From: Brasenia schreberi
Taxonomy: Eukaryota > Streptophyta > Magnoliopsida > Nymphaeales > Cabombaceae
Length of the DNA stretch: 64,000 nt
Reading direction: 5' to 3'
Assembly: GCA_036023115.1 (NCBI GenBank)
Contig: JAYKKT010000037.1
Span: forward strand, 868,001-932,000
Both the position numbers and the translations under genes were made by a program. The notes under the pieces are model-generated. The model was not told the DNA's origin and did no database searches. It saw nothing but the letters and a program-made list of their open reading frames with translations. Shown in pieces: positions 32,863 to 45,534 of this stretch (its first letter is position 1; each line of letters opens with the position of its first letter).

Positions 32863-33435
32863 TCCCTTCGGTTATTTCCCTTCGGTTATTTCCCTTCGGT
32901 TATTTCCCTTCAGTATCGTCTTTACATTTCGGGTTTTCCCTTTGGAGTAGCGTGAGTTTGCATTGCATCTACGCCATACCACGAGGTAGGACGCATATTG
33001 TATCAAAGCAAGCCCCGCTCGAATTCGCCCACGTAGTGGAGTGTTCATAACACACAAACTAGGTGGCCCGAAAAGGAATAAAAGAAAAAGACTTAGGCAC
33101 GTGCAAATCCACGTGATCTAAAACATGCAATCGCATTTTAAAGACCCGAAATAGACACCTTGAACCGCTTCGTAGACTTTCTCTCCAAAAACTCGATTTT
33201 TTGCAAAGCGTACAGACTGACCCTTGTGCATCGGTGCAAGAAGGTCTGCGATGACAAGAGCTTACTTGCTCACAGTCGCCACGTTTAGAAGTCAGTGTTA
33301 AAAATATCTTCGCTAGCTTAGGTAAGCTAGCTGGCACGCCCTATTTGCATACATAGGCCTTAGACACACGAGAGGATCCGCTTCGAACCCTGAAAAAGGC
33401 AGAAGGGGTGGGGATTTTCGCGTGTCTATAGAGAT

Positions 33436-33453
33436 TGGCTTGCCCGGTGGGAC
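33436..33453 (+). other. Candidate primer-binding site of Tat element 1
   Basis: TGGCTTGCCCGGTGGGAC begins five bases after the LTR and starts with TGG, as a tRNA CCA-end complement must. I could not assign the tRNA with confidence. Confidence 0.45.
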
Positions 33454-33572
33454 GTGAGCCTTTCAAAAATCGAGTCTGTAAGTAGAAGTCTTGCGAAAAT
33501 TTTGTAAAAAGGTGTCGTTTTAACTTGTTTTCTTTGCTTGTACTTAGGATATTTTGAAAAAGCTTGAAAAGC

Positions 33573-36428
33573 ATGTCAAAATCCAATCCAAGTGAAGTGT
33601 CGAGCCAAGGCTCATGCGCATCAAGTTCTCACTCTAGGAGGATTTTCAAAAACAAAATAAAACTAGATGAAATCGAGTATTTGAGAAGGGAGTTTGAGGC
33701 CAAAATCGATGCTATCAGCCAAGAGGCTGAAGTAGGCGATTCATGTTCATCGAACGGTGAACAAAGGCCTAAAAAGAAATCTGAAAAACCTCGCAAGCAA
33801 AAAGAGGCCTCCGTAATGGAAGGCAACCAATACCACGAGTCCTTCACACAAAAGGACCGTAAAGCCCTACAGCAGTTGCTAAAAGGGCAGAATAAAGAGA
33901 AAAGAAGCCACGCCCTGTCTGATTTCCTTCCTATGGACTACGAAACAGAGAGTGACGATGAAATACCGAACTTCCATCGGTATTATGGCATGGGAGACCC
34001 TAGGTCTCACTTGCAGCTTTTCTCACGTCGAGCCCATAAGAAGAAAAAGGACTCGATGAAATGGGTGTATTGGTTCCCTCTATCCCTTAAAGGCACAGCT
34101 GCCAAATGGCTGGCTTCCTACGACTTAAGCCAGTTTGTTAGCGAACTGCTTCATGCAAAGATTTGCATACAACGTAGAAGTCACGCCGACTCTGAATACC
34201 TTAAGGGATAGAAAGCAAGGCATGAACGAAGACGTGCATGCCTTCATTATAAGATGGAGGTCACTTTTGGGCCAAGTGCGAGAGCCCATATCCGAAGGAT
34301 GCGCAGTAATGCTCATCCTGGATAATTTCAAAAGCGAGTTAAAAACCCTTCTCTCGCTCCATGAGATTTCAACTTTCCATAAGTTAATCAAAAAGGCCTC
34401 CCTTTTCGAAACCAACTTACGAAAAGGGACATACGATCACTTATGGAAAGGAAGTGCCGCTCCAAAAACCCGTTTGGAAAAGCCCATCGCATATGGGCTG
34501 CCCACGACGGACAAAGGGGCAAAGCCCCATAAAATCGCCAATGTCCGGGTGGATCCAGGCATGGCGGGCACTTCCAAAAATTTTGAAAAATTAGAAAATA
34601 AGAGGGAACGCAATTTTCAAAAACCGGTTGAAAAACGGGAGTATACTCCGCTGGGGCAACCTGTGTCGGAGGTCCTAGACCTCTTACTTGCCCAGGGCAT
34701 GATAGAACTCCCTGAAATCCCCGAAGGAGTCACGTCCAAAGGGGGTATTTAAACCGATTTTGTAAGTATCATTGGCTCAAAGGCCATGATACCAAACGCT
34801 GCTTCTCTCTCTTAAATAAAATTGAGAACTTGATAGCAGAAGGCCGGCTCCAGGTCACTGCAGAACCTGAGCCACCTCAAGCTATCTTCAAGGAACCCTT
34901 TTTCAAACACGCCAGTGGCAGTGGGAAAGGAAAGGAGGTATGTACCCTCACCATTTCCAAGGAACTAGCGCGAAAGCCAGAACCTGGTCGACCTACTTGT
35001 GCGCCCATCCTTGTACTATACAAGAGGCCCGCCCAAGTCGTCATTCGGGGACCACTAAAAGTAGAATCCCCGGTTAAACCAATTTTAAAAATCCAAGGTT
35101 CTCCTCAGCTCATCCTTAGAGCCAAGTTTAGCGTGAACCCTAGGCTGGTCGTGGGGAAAGTCACTAGATCCGGGAGGATCTATCAACCCCCGCACCTTCA
35201 AGGTGCTCAAAAGGTGGCCAGTGTGCCTGGCCCCTCAAAAGCATGTATCCCTAGTGGTCTGCCAAAAGCAGATAAGGACAAAGTCATCCTAAATCCTTAT
35301 GATTTCGAAAACCACCTTTCAAAGAGTCCTATTCACATGTCTATCCTAGAGCTTATAAAAACCTCGCCTAGGCATAGACTTGTATTAGAGAAAATTCTAG
35401 AAAGGGCCAAGGTTGATTCGAACATAAGTCTGGAATCCTTGTCTGCCCAAGTGGCTTTGTTAGGAGCAAAATCGCCCATCACTTTTTCGGAAGATGATGT
35501 AGATAGACCCTACGAAACCCATAACCAGGCCCTGCATATCGAGGTGGTTCTAAACTACCACTCTCTGGACAGGTGCCTAGTCGATGGTGGAGGAGGGCTT
35601 AACATCCTTCCACTTCATGTGGCGTACAAAATCGGAGTCACCTTGACTTCAGTGAACCCAAGCCTCATCGTTATCACTGGATATGATGGGAATGCGTCTA
35701 GACCTTTAGGATCCATCGAACTCCCAATGGAAACGGGAGGGATCGAACACACGGGGGTGTTCCATGTCTTGGACATCCACCCCCATTATAACCTATTGCT
35801 GGGAAGGCCCTGGATACACAGTTTGTGCGTTGTGCCATCCACCTTCCACAGGTGTGTCAAGATCCCTTTTAGGGACCAGGTCGTAGTGATCCTAGGTGAG
35901 AGTCACCCACAGCTTCAGGGGATCATAAACTCCCCTTGTTTATCAAGCTCCTAGGCCCATGAGGCTAACCTGGGGCAAATTATGGTTGAGCCACCTCGGC
36001 TCGTGTTGAACAACCCTAGGAAGGTTGTATGTGTGAAGGGGCCGCCTAAAGCAGGCCCCCTCCTGACTTTAATCCTCTTAGGAAAACCCAAGCGTTCCCT
36101 ATTTCCAAAGCCCCTGGACAAGAGGCCATACGAGCCTAATATGGACGATAGCATGTTCCAGGACCACGACTTGTATCCAACTTTTTCAAAAAACAAAAAG
36201 TCGTGGAACATGTTGTTAAACATGGGCTACACGCCCTACAAGAGTCTAGGGGCGCAGAACCAGGGTCTCCTAGAGCCCATCCTACCTAGGGCCAACCCAA
36301 GCCGATATGGGATCGGCTATACTCCTCGAATACCGCCGGAGCCACCTCCTGTGACCACCTGGGTCAAGGGTGCCCCGGAGCTTGTCTTAGAAGAGACCTA
36401 CGATTTAGACCTCCTATTCCGAGTCTAA
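33573..36428 (+). pseudogene. Tat gag-protease frame (broken)
   Basis: Starts at ATG 33573. Gag first: a Ser/Lys-rich head, then Y-G-M-G-D-P-R-S-H-L, L-S-L-K-G-T-A-A-K-W-L and F-A-Y-N-V-E, the capsid domain that builds the particle. Next come a zinc knuckle C-K-Y-H-x4-G-H-D-T-x2-C (34761-34802), the aspartic protease (L-V-D-G-G-G-G-L-N-I-L-P near 35579-35614, with D-G-G where related elements usually have D-[NG]-G-S) and a G-patch-like M-G-Y-T-P-Y-K-S-L-G-A near 36208-36243. Breaks: frameshift near 34135; loss of one base near 34744 relative to the copy at 62 kb; TAG at 35952-35954. The frame ends F-R-V-stop at 36426-36428, a stop shared with the other copy. Confidence 0.9.
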
Positions 36429-36453
36429 CCCGTAGTGTTTTCCCTTTGTAGGT
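36429..36453 (+). promoter_or_regulatory. gag-pro / pol junction with acceptor-like tract
   Basis: Between the gag-pro stop (TAA 36426-36428) and the pol ATG (36454) lies GTTTTCCCTTTGTAG (36437-36451), a pyrimidine run ending in AG. The same layout, stop included, occurs in the minus copy at 60393-60420. It could be a splice acceptor or reinitiation site for pol; the sequence alone does not decide. Confidence 0.45.
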
Positions 36454-39400
36454 ATGACGGAAGATCCCTTTTCTAAAAATACCAAAAACATTTGAAAAAC
36501 TTAAAATAAAAAAAAATCGGAAAACAAGAAAAACCAAAAATAATGGAAAAACAAAAACTCGAAAAAAGAGTACTTTGTATAGTTCCCAAAGTTCTTGTTT
36601 TACAAAAACCCAAAAAAATCGAAAATTTGGAAAATACCAAAAAGATTTTGTACATAGCTGCTCTTGGTAGGACTTGGGCAAAAGAAAAGGATTTCGAAAG
36701 AAACGTCGTCTGCATAGCCAGACCAAAAATTTCGAAATCACTTGAAAATCCAAGTACAAAACCATTTCATTTTGAAAACCACGCATCAAGTTCCCTCGGG
36801 TCTATAGCCCACGAGAATGATCAAAGCCCAGAAGTGGACCCCCTTGAGGAAGATCCCACTTCTGAGCTCCCAAAATTTCATAGAATTCTCGACTTTGAAA
36901 GACCTTCCCAATCAGTAGGAGGAGATTTCATAGAGGTGAACCTAGGGGATGATTCCAATCCCAAAACCATCAAAATAGGCGCATGCTTGCATAAAACTGA
37001 AAAGTTAGCATTCATTGCATTTCTATGAACCTATTTAGATGTGTTTGCATGGATGTATGAAGACATGCCGGGCATAGATCCCAACATTATCGAGCATCGT
37101 CTTCCCTTAGATGTAGGTGCAAAACCCATAAAGCAGAAGCTTAGGAAAATACACCCGAATGTACACACGCAAGTCAAAGAGGGTTTAGAAGATCTGCTAA
37201 AAGTCGGATTTATAAAACCCATTGCGTATTCTGATTGGTTATCAAATATCGTTGTAGTTCAAAAAACCAATGGGAAAATTCGAATATGCATCGATTTCAG
37301 AAACCTGAATAAAGCCACTCCAAAGGATAATTATCCTTTACCAAACATAGATTTGATAGTCGATAGTACTGCAAATCATGAAATGTTTTCGTTTATGGAT
37401 GGCTATTCAGGCTATAATCAAATCAAACTAAGTCCACGAGATCAGGGTAAGACCGCCTTCACAACTTTATGGGGCACGTACTGCTATACAGTCATGCCCT
37501 TTGGTTTGAAAAATACCGGCGCAACATACCAACGAGCCATGAACACGATCTTCCATGATCAAATTCATGAGCTTGTAGAAGTGTATGTAGATGATCTCTT
37601 GGCAAAATCCAAAACCCGATGCACCCATATCGAATGTGTACAAAAGATTTTCGAAAGGCTTAGGCTTTACAAAGTAAAGCTAAACCCTCAAAAATGTGTG
37701 TTCGGGGTAGAATCAGGGAAGCTTCTAGGCTTTATGGTGAGCGAAAGGGGAATAGAAGTCGACCCCTCTAAGTGTCGAGCCATCATAGACATGGCTCCAC
37801 CCTCCAATCTCACCCAAATCTGTAGCCTCCAAGGTCGATTACAATCCGTTCGCCGATTCATATCGAATCTGGCAACTAGATGCGAACCCTTGAACAAACT
37901 GTTGAGGAAGGGTACGAAATTCTTATGGGATGACGAATGCCAAAAGTCCTTCGAGAGACTGAAGGCATACTTGGTTAATCCCCCGTTTTGAATCCTCCAA
38001 AGCAAGGAAAACCGCTTTTATTATACATCTCCGTGCATGTAAATGCTTTAGGAGCCCTGTTGGCTCAATACGAGGATGACACCCATAAGGAGTATGCCAT
38101 CTACTATATTTCGAAAACTCTCTTGGCTTATGAACGAAATTATCAAGCCATGGAGAAGACGTGCTTGGCCCTAGTCTGGGCCTGCCAGAAGTTCAGACAC
38201 TATTTCCTAGATCATGAGATCTGGATAGTGTCCAAGCTTGATCCAATCAAGCACTTGTTCGAAAAACCCATTCTCACGGGTAGATTGGGCAAATGGCAGC
38301 TCCTTCTAATGGAGTATGATCTGAAATACCATCACCAGATCTCCATTAAGGGGCAAGCCCTAGCAGATTACGTGGCTGAATTCCCCTTAGAGGACGCATA
38401 TCCCACTCTTGTCGAAATGCCTAACGAAGGCATATTGCAAAACCATTTTCAAAACCACATTTTGGCAAATTCTTTCGAAAACCAAGTGTGGAAGATGCAC
38501 TTCGACGGGGCACAAAACCAACGAGGGGCTGGTGCAGGGGTCATCCTAATCTCCCCTGAAAAGGGCGAGATTCCCATAGCAGTCCGCTTAGATTTCGAAT
38601 GTTCCAACAACGTAGCTGAGTATGAAGCACTCATACAAGGCTTAAAGATTTCGAAAACTCTAGGGGCATCATGCATTGAGGTCTTTGGAGATTCGCTCCT
38701 TGTCATAAACCAAGTTTTAAAAATTTGGCAAGTACGTAATGAGAAACTACTTCCATATCACGAGTTGGCCACTCGATTGATCCAATCCTTCCAGTCGTGT
38801 AAACTCACACACGTAGGAAGAGAGGACAATGGCATCGCCGATGCCCTCTCCTCCTTGGGGTCAGCCCTGAAGGTCGATCCCATTTCAGGGACCAGATCTT
38901 TGGAAATATGGCATGCACCCCATCCATCCACACACGACTTGGATATTTGCCAAAACAACCCAGAGTCTATTGAAAAACCCTGGTTCTATGACATAAAACA
39001 ATTTTTAGAAAATGGGGGATTTACCGAGGATGCCACATCCAAAGATAAGGCATTCATTCGTAAGATTTCGACCCGATACACCATTCTGGGTGGGGTTTTA
39101 TACAAAAAAAGTTTTACCGGCATTCTGCTTAGGTGTATCGACCTAGAGGAGGCTAGGATAGTGATGCATGAGTTCCACGATGGAGAATGTGGAGGTCATG
39201 TTAATGCCAACATGATGGCAATGAAAATACTTAGAGGGGGCTATTTTTGGTCCACCCTGAAAAAGGATTGTCACGATCATATTAGGAAGTGTCATCTGTG
39301 TCAAGTGCATGGGCACGCCATCCATATCCCTTCATCTGCATTGCATTCTGTGGTCAGCCCCTGGCCATTTACCATGTGGGCATTTGACATTGTAGGCCCG

Positions 39401-40228
39401 ATATTTCCAAAGGCCTCGAATGGGCATCGATTTATTTTAGCAGCCACGGAGTATTTCTCCATGTGGGTGGAAGCCATTTCCCTAACGAATGATATGGGGC
39501 AACATGTGGTGGCTTTCATCTGGAGGAATATCTTGGCTCGATTTGGGGTTCCACGAGACCTTGTGTCTGATAATGGTACCCCATTCAAAAACGAGCGGAT
39601 GGTTAAGTTGTGCAACACGTATGGCATAACTCACCACTTCTCCTCGCCCTACTACCCTCAAGGCAACGGCCAAGCCGAAGCCACAAACAAGACTCTCATT
39701 AGTATTATTGAGAAAACCTTAGAGAAGGGTAGGACGTGGCACGAGAAGCTGGATGAAGCCTTATGGGCTTATAGGACTTCCATCCGGACTCCCACGAATG
39801 CCACACCATTCGAGTTGGTCTATGGCACAAACGCCATTCTTCCCATTCATACTCAACTGCATTCATTCCATACATCCATAGCACTCGAACTCCCCCTAGA
39901 GACGCTTCAGCATGCTAGGATGGCCGAACTAGATTTGCTACATGAGAGGCGACTCCTTGCCATGGATCATGCTCGTGCATACCGGCAAAGGATAGCCTGA
40001 CATTATAGCAAACACATTAGACCTCGCCACTTTGAAGTGGGAGATCTGGTCTTAAAAACCATCCACCATCGTGGCCCACACCCCTTAGGTAAGTGGCGCC
40101 CCAACTGGGATGGACCCTATGTTGTACGAGCAACCACTACGAATAATTCGTATTGGTTGATCGATGTAGAAGGTAGGAATTTAGCAGATCCTATCAATAT
40201 TCAATACTTAAAGAAGTATCATGTGTAG
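36454..40228 (+). pseudogene. Tat pol: RT, RNase H, archaeal-type RNase H, integrase (broken)
   Basis: After a Lys-rich linker comes the reverse transcriptase: L-P-L-D-V-G-A-K-P-I-K-Q, R-I-C-I-D-F-R-N-L-N-K-A-T-P-K (about 37280), F-M-D-G-Y-S-G-Y-N-Q and catalytic Y-V-D-D (37584-37595). RNase H follows (K-T-C-L-A-L-V-W-A-C-Q-K-F-R, about 38155). Then the archaeal-type RNase H (M-H-F-D-G-A, N-N-V-A-E-Y-E-A-L, G-D-S-L-L-V). Last is integrase with its H-H-C-C finger (G-G-H ... C-H-L-C), D-I-V-G-P, V-S-D-N-G-T-P-F and G-N-G-Q-A-E. Breaks: extra base near 36490, CGA-to-TGA at 37026-37028, one-base loss near 37981, CGA-to-TGA at 39998-40000. The frame ends K-K-Y-H-V-stop. Confidence 0.93.
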
Positions 40229-41388
40229 GATCTGGATTAAATTTCAGTTTTCGAAAATTTTATAGGGATAGCTGCCCTGGGACATATGAATAAGGTGCAA
40301 AGGCGAACTCGTGTGACCCTAAGTGAAGAGAATTCGCACTTGTGAAAGAGTGGAGTTTTCAAAATCGTGGTTACATTTCAAAATCCTCTTCTTACAAAGA
40401 AAGGCCTAGTTCAACATAGCAAGATACTTGCAAGTGGTACGTGCTATTTCTAAATAGGCTGATCTGGAATGGATCGAGTGTAGGCGTGGGATAAGTCCTC
40501 CCCTCTTCTCTTCTCCTTCCAAAAGGAAAACAAAGGCCCAAAACAAAAGGGAATTTCCCATTCGAAGTCTCTTTCCGAAAAAAAGAAACCAGAATTTAAA
40601 AGAAAAATCGATTCTCTTATAAAAAAAAAAAGAGGGATTAAAGAAAAAATACTCCCAAAGGGAGACCCTCTATGGAAAAAAGGAAAAAGAGGTCAAAAAG
40701 CTCAAAAAGAGCAGTTTTCCGCCTTCTATGCCTTAAACCACGGGACGCTTCAGAAGGGACCGTGGTATCTCTTTCCCATCCCTGGCTTATCCCAAGCTAA
40801 AGCATGGTTCATTTCGAGGAATCCTAAAGTAAAAATAGGATTTACTTACTTGAATTTCATCTTGTTTGAGAATTCGACGTTTCGAGTAAGGCGTAGGAAT
40901 TTGAAATGAAGCTTGTTTTCTTATAAAACCTCCGCTAGATAAGCGAGTGTTAAGACTCAAACAAGGGCAAGCACGAAGAGCTCGAGATCCTTAGGATCGA
41001 GGCTCAAGACAGTTATCCCTTTTGTAAATAGTTTTGTAAATAAGTTTTGAAAACCGAACATCGAACAGCATAGGATTTGCTCACTTGGAGCAGTAGGCCT
41101 TGTAAGTCTCTAGAGTTCGACCACATCTGGTCTCTGGGAGGTCACCACTCTTGGCACCACACCCATGTCATTTGCATTCCACGCATGGTGCTTACATGAA
41201 CATGATCTCATTTAGGACCAGATTCCATAGAAGAACCCTTTGGCGTGATATCTCCTCCTACCAGAGTTTGTAAATTGAGATTTTGCTAAAAAAGGGACGA
41301 TCCCATATTCTTCGTGGCTAGATCTAGGGAGACATTGAAAGGGGTGTTTGTCATCTTTGCCCTTATCCAAATCTATTTGGACAAGGCC
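40229..41388 (+). other. 3' untranslated region of Tat element 1
   Basis: About 1.16 kb between pol and the polypurine tract. A purine-rich section (40500-40710) contains the palindrome CTCCCAAAGGGAG. No coding seen. The corresponding region is at 55463-56623 (minus) and, in part, 48899-49367. Confidence 0.7.
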
Positions 41389-41401
41389 AAAGAGGGGCAT
41401 C
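41389..41401 (+). other. Polypurine tract
   Basis: AAAGAGGGGCATC directly before the 3' LTR start TGTAAACACC. The same tract stands at 55450-55462 (minus), with a variant AAAAGGGACATC at 49368-49379. Confidence 0.75.
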
Positions 41402-44400
41402 TGTAAACACCCCGAAATCCCACGAATTTCTCGAAATCCATCTGGTTTTATACAAGCAGCCCCAAAGGGCCATTTTTTTTGAGTCTGGAAACCCAGGAGC
41501 CTTCCAGACAACCCTGTATATATGTTTTAAACTTCATATTTCAAAAATATATAATATAGCTTTTAAAACCTTGTTAAAACATGTTTTTGAAACCCCGAAG
41601 CGGCTTAGCCCGATCAAGACAGGACCAGGAGAGTTAAGAAGAGCCCAGAACCGGAGCACATGTCGAGCCCAGCACAACAACTCTTGTATCTGATTCACAC
41701 CCCCAGGATCTCGAACGTCCAAGACCCTGTTCTTATCAAAATATCATTTGAAATCATCTCCGGAAGGCAGAAACGGAGGCGGACGACCATGTTGGCGAAG
41801 ACCCAACGCAGACGGAGTACTGATGCTGTCAGGCCCCGCATGAATCGCCCGTTTCGAACCCAGCTCGAAAGAGTCAGAGTTCAATTTGGATTGGATCTGG
41901 ACCATATATATCCAGATCCCAATCCAAACCCATATGTGGACTTGGATTTGGATTTGGATCCAGAGATCCAATCCAATATCCATATCCATGGCCCACATCA
42001 CCTTCTCATAAATGGAGGTGGGGCCCACTTGAATTTCACGTGGGATCATGGGCATGAGAGAGAGTGGGGATGGAAAATATCAAGAGGGTTGTAATTAAGC
42101 TTGACTTGTGTGTCAAGTTTGGGGTTAATCATGTGGGTTAGCCTAATTGAGTGGGTTTAAGCTTGTAATTAGCCAAAACCTAACCTAGGGCTGCACCAAC
42201 ATGAGGTGGTTAAGGTCTATGGGCCATGCAAAGGGAGCTCCTTCACCTAAACCTAACCCAAAACACCTAATCGAAGCCTACCCCCCTAATCCACCCCTAA
42301 TCTGAGCCTAATCACCTAACCCACTTCCCTAATCCCGGCCTAATCCCAACCTAATCACCTAACCCACTTCCCTAATCCTTCCCTAAACCTAGGTTAATTT
42401 CCCTAATCCTAGCCTAAACCTAGCCTAATCACCTAACCTAGCTCACTAAACCTCACCCTAAAACCCAACCACCTAACCTAGCCCTAAACCCCTAAACCAC
42501 CCCTAGCCCACAATCTACCCAAACCCCTAGTTTTCAAAATATCTGGCCCAACCCTTTCCAGCCCACCTTATCTACATACCACCCTACCTAAACCACCTAA
42601 CCACTACCCCAAGCCCAGCCCTAACCGACCTACCCATCCCTATTTAAACCCCCCCTCTTGGGGGCGGGTTTTGGAAGCTAGCAACCCTCACCAATCCCAG
42701 CCGGGTCCCCTTCTTCCCCAAGCCCAGCCGGGTCCTCTCCTTCTTCCACTTCCCCAAGCTCCACCTGCTCCACCTCCCAGCACCACCCGCACCACCACCG
42801 CCACCACCATTCCAGCCGAAGCCCCCTCCATCATCATCCTCTTCACCCGATCGAACCAGCCGAGCCCCCACATCCGGCTGCTCCTCTTCCAGCCACCGCC
42901 TCTCTCCATACGGTTAGTACCCCTTTCTTCGTCTTACCTTCTTCACTCCCTCTCCACTCTCAGCCACCTAAACCCTACCACAACACCCTACCACTAGCCA
43001 TTTCCCCTTTGCTACTACCCTTCTCACTCAGCCGAACCTAGTCATCCTAGCCACCTAGTTACATTCGGCCACCCTATAAGACTCCCATTCGGCCTTCCCT
43101 TAAACTCCCCTTAGGTCCATATTCCCTAACACTCTATACTCTCCATTCGTGACCCTACATATTCACTTGGCCCAGCCCTTTAATCCCCCACATCAAGGCG
43201 ACACCCACTTGCAGCCGGCCACCTTCGAGGCACCTATCCCGCGCCCCACTTGCCGCCGGCCAGCACCCTTTGTCATTCCCCCTCGCGGAGCTCCCGTTTG
43301 CAGCCCAAGGCGAAGGCCAAGCCCACGCTCAAGCAAGGCCTCTACGGACCAGCTACTCGTAAGTGCCTAAACTCGGTCTTTAGTTGTATACTTGCTTGAG
43401 ATTCAATTTGATACGGGGTTGTAATAACGGAGCATAGTCTCCCCCCGCTTGTAATAACGTGGCTTGGCACACCCACACACGTGCACTCTCTTAGTCGTGC
43501 ACGATTTTGAACACACACGGGCCTAATCAGCCCCTAATACATAAGTATATATATTTTCATTTTCGAAGGGTTTTGCTTAAGTTGGGTGCGTTGTCTTTCA
43601 ATTCAAGCACTCACACACATTGAGCTTTCGCTCTTATTTGAAAGACCCAAGTAAGGGCCGACCTATACTATTTGGGTTTCATTTCATGTCGTGTGAGTAA
43701 GTCTTTCAATTCAAGCACTCTCACACACATTGAGCTTTCGCTCTTATTTGAAAGACCCAAGTAAGGGCCGACCTATACTATTTGGGTTTCATTTCATGTC
43801 GTGTGTGTAAGTCTTTCAATTCAAGCACTCTCACACACATTGAGCCTTCGCTCTTTGAAAGACCCAAGTAAGGGCCCCTATACTATTTGGGTTTCATTTC
43901 ATGTCGTGTGTGTAGTCTTTCAATTCAAGCACTCTCACACACATTGAGCCTTCGCTCTTATTCCCAAGACCTTAGTAAAGGCCTTATTGCAGTTATATTT
44001 GGGTTTCATTTATGTCGTGTGTGTAGTACTTCAATTCAAGCACTCTCACACACATTGAGCCTTCGCTCTTACTCCCAAGACCTTAGTCAAGGCCATACTG
44101 CAATTTATATTTGGGCTTAATTTCATGTCGTGTGTGTAAGTCTTTCAATTCCAGCACGCACCCACATTGAGCCTTCGCTCTTATTTGCAAGACCCGAGTA
44201 AGGGCTCATATACATAATCTATATACATATCTCCCTTCGGTTATTTCCCTTCGGTTATTTCCCTTCGGTTATTTTCCTTCAGTATCGTCTTTACATTTTG
44301 GGTTTTCCCTTTGGAGTAGCGTGAGTTTGCATTGCATCTACGCCATACCACGAGGTAGGACGCATATTGCATCAAAGCAAGCCCCGCTCGAATTCGCCCA

Positions 44401-44799
44401 CGTAGTGGAGTGTTCATAACACACAAACTAGGTGGCCCGAAAAGGAATAAAAGAAAAAGACTTAGGCACGTGCAAATCCACGTGATCTAAAACATGCAAT
44501 CGCATTTTAAAAACCCGAAATAGACACCTCGAACCGCTTCGTAGACTTTCTCTCCAAAAACTCGATTTTTTGCAAAGCGTACAGACTGACCCTTGCGCAT
44601 CGGTGCAAGAAGGTCTGCGACGACAAGAGCTTACTTGCTCACAGTCGCCACGTTTAGAAGTCAGTGTTAAAAATATCTTCGCTAGCTTAGGTAAGCTAGC
44701 TGGCACGCCCTGTTTGCATACATAGGCCTTAGACACACGAGAGGATCCGCTTCGAGCCCTGAAAAAGGCAGAAGGGGTGGGGATTTTCGCGCGTCTACA
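41402..44799 (+). repeat. 3' LTR of Tat element 1
   Basis: 3,398 bases, TGTAAACACC...GCGTCTACA. It repeats all landmarks of the 5' LTR: hairpin 41887-41928, C-rich tract about 42166-42630, TATA 42641-42647, six-unit array about 43592-44205. Followed by the duplication CAACT. Confidence 0.95.
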
Positions 44800-44804
44800 C
44801 AACT

Positions 44805-45513
44805 GTAAACCACCTGATGAAGGTGGCCTAATGCAAAGCCGAGGCGGTCAGAGGAGGCCAAGACGTGGTTGCCCGAGGCTAGGCCAAGGCGGCCTGAGAC
44901 CAAACTGAGGCAGCCTGAAGCCAAGCCAAGGCAGGGAAAAAAGATCACAGGCAGAAAACGACCAGAGGTTGAAAGGCCGAAGGCGAAAAGATGCCAGAAG
45001 CTGAAAAGCTAGAGGAGAAAAAAAACCCGAAGCAGAGAAGGTCGGAGAAGAAAGAATAGGAAGGGGCGACAACCATAATCAGACGGTGACAAGGGACGCC
45101 CTCCACTAGCGACAACCCCTCTTTCCCTCTCGGTCTCTCTCTCTCATTCTCTCTCTCTTTGTATATATACCCACAAAAGCTGCAGACAAGAAACCACCTA
45201 GGGCAACGGTTTTGAAGTGTAAAATGACTATTTTGCCCTTCACAAAAAATGAAATTTACAGAATACCAAGGGATAAAATTACAGAAATGTCTAGATTTTT
45301 TGAGGTGAAAAGACAACTATACCCTTATTAGTGTAAAAAGTCTTTTCTACCCCTTGACAGTCGGTAAACTACAAAATACCAAGGTATAGTTTTACTGTTT
45401 TATCTCTACACATTTCAAAATATTACAAAAGCTGGGATTTTGGTGATTTTACAGATGTACTGGTTGTCTTACAAAATATCTGTTATACCACCCTAGAAAG
45501 TACAAAAATACCC
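44805..45513 (+). other. Copia internal remnant without readable genes
   Basis: Resumes the copia element after the Tat insertion. It contains AAGCCGAGG / AAGCCAAGG-type repeats (44830-44935) and a CT-rich run before GTATATATAC (45113-45170). Gag, protease and integrase are not found; they have been deleted or replaced. Confidence 0.5.
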
Positions 45514-45534
45514 TTGCACTTTATGTGCAATGTC

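Larger units (their letters stand above)
30033..33430 (+). repeat. 5' LTR of Tat element 1
   Basis: Starts TGTTAACACCCCG and ends GTGTCTATA (the 3' LTR ends GCGTCTACA, so the terminal CA is mutated to TA here). In order it contains a GGAT/ATCC palindromic block, a CCTAA-rich tract, a TATA box, a proline-codon-like C-rich stretch and a ~110-bp tandem array. Pairs with 41402-44799. Confidence 0.95.
30033..44799 (+). mobile_element. Complete Ty3/gypsy element, Tat lineage, 14.8 kb
   Basis: LTRs of 3,398 bases each (30033-33430 and 41402-44799) are flanked by a perfect 5-bp target duplication, CAACT (30028-30032 and 44800-44804). The gene order gag, protease, RT, RNase H, a second archaeal-type RNase H, then integrase is the hallmark of the Tat (Ogre/Retand-like) lineage. 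The two LTRs differ at about 17 positions in their first ~510 bases, mostly transitions, so the insertion is fairly young but not fresh. The coding region carries several stops and frameshifts, so it cannot move on its own. It sits in the leader of the copia element, about 100 bases after the primer site. Confidence 0.95.
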
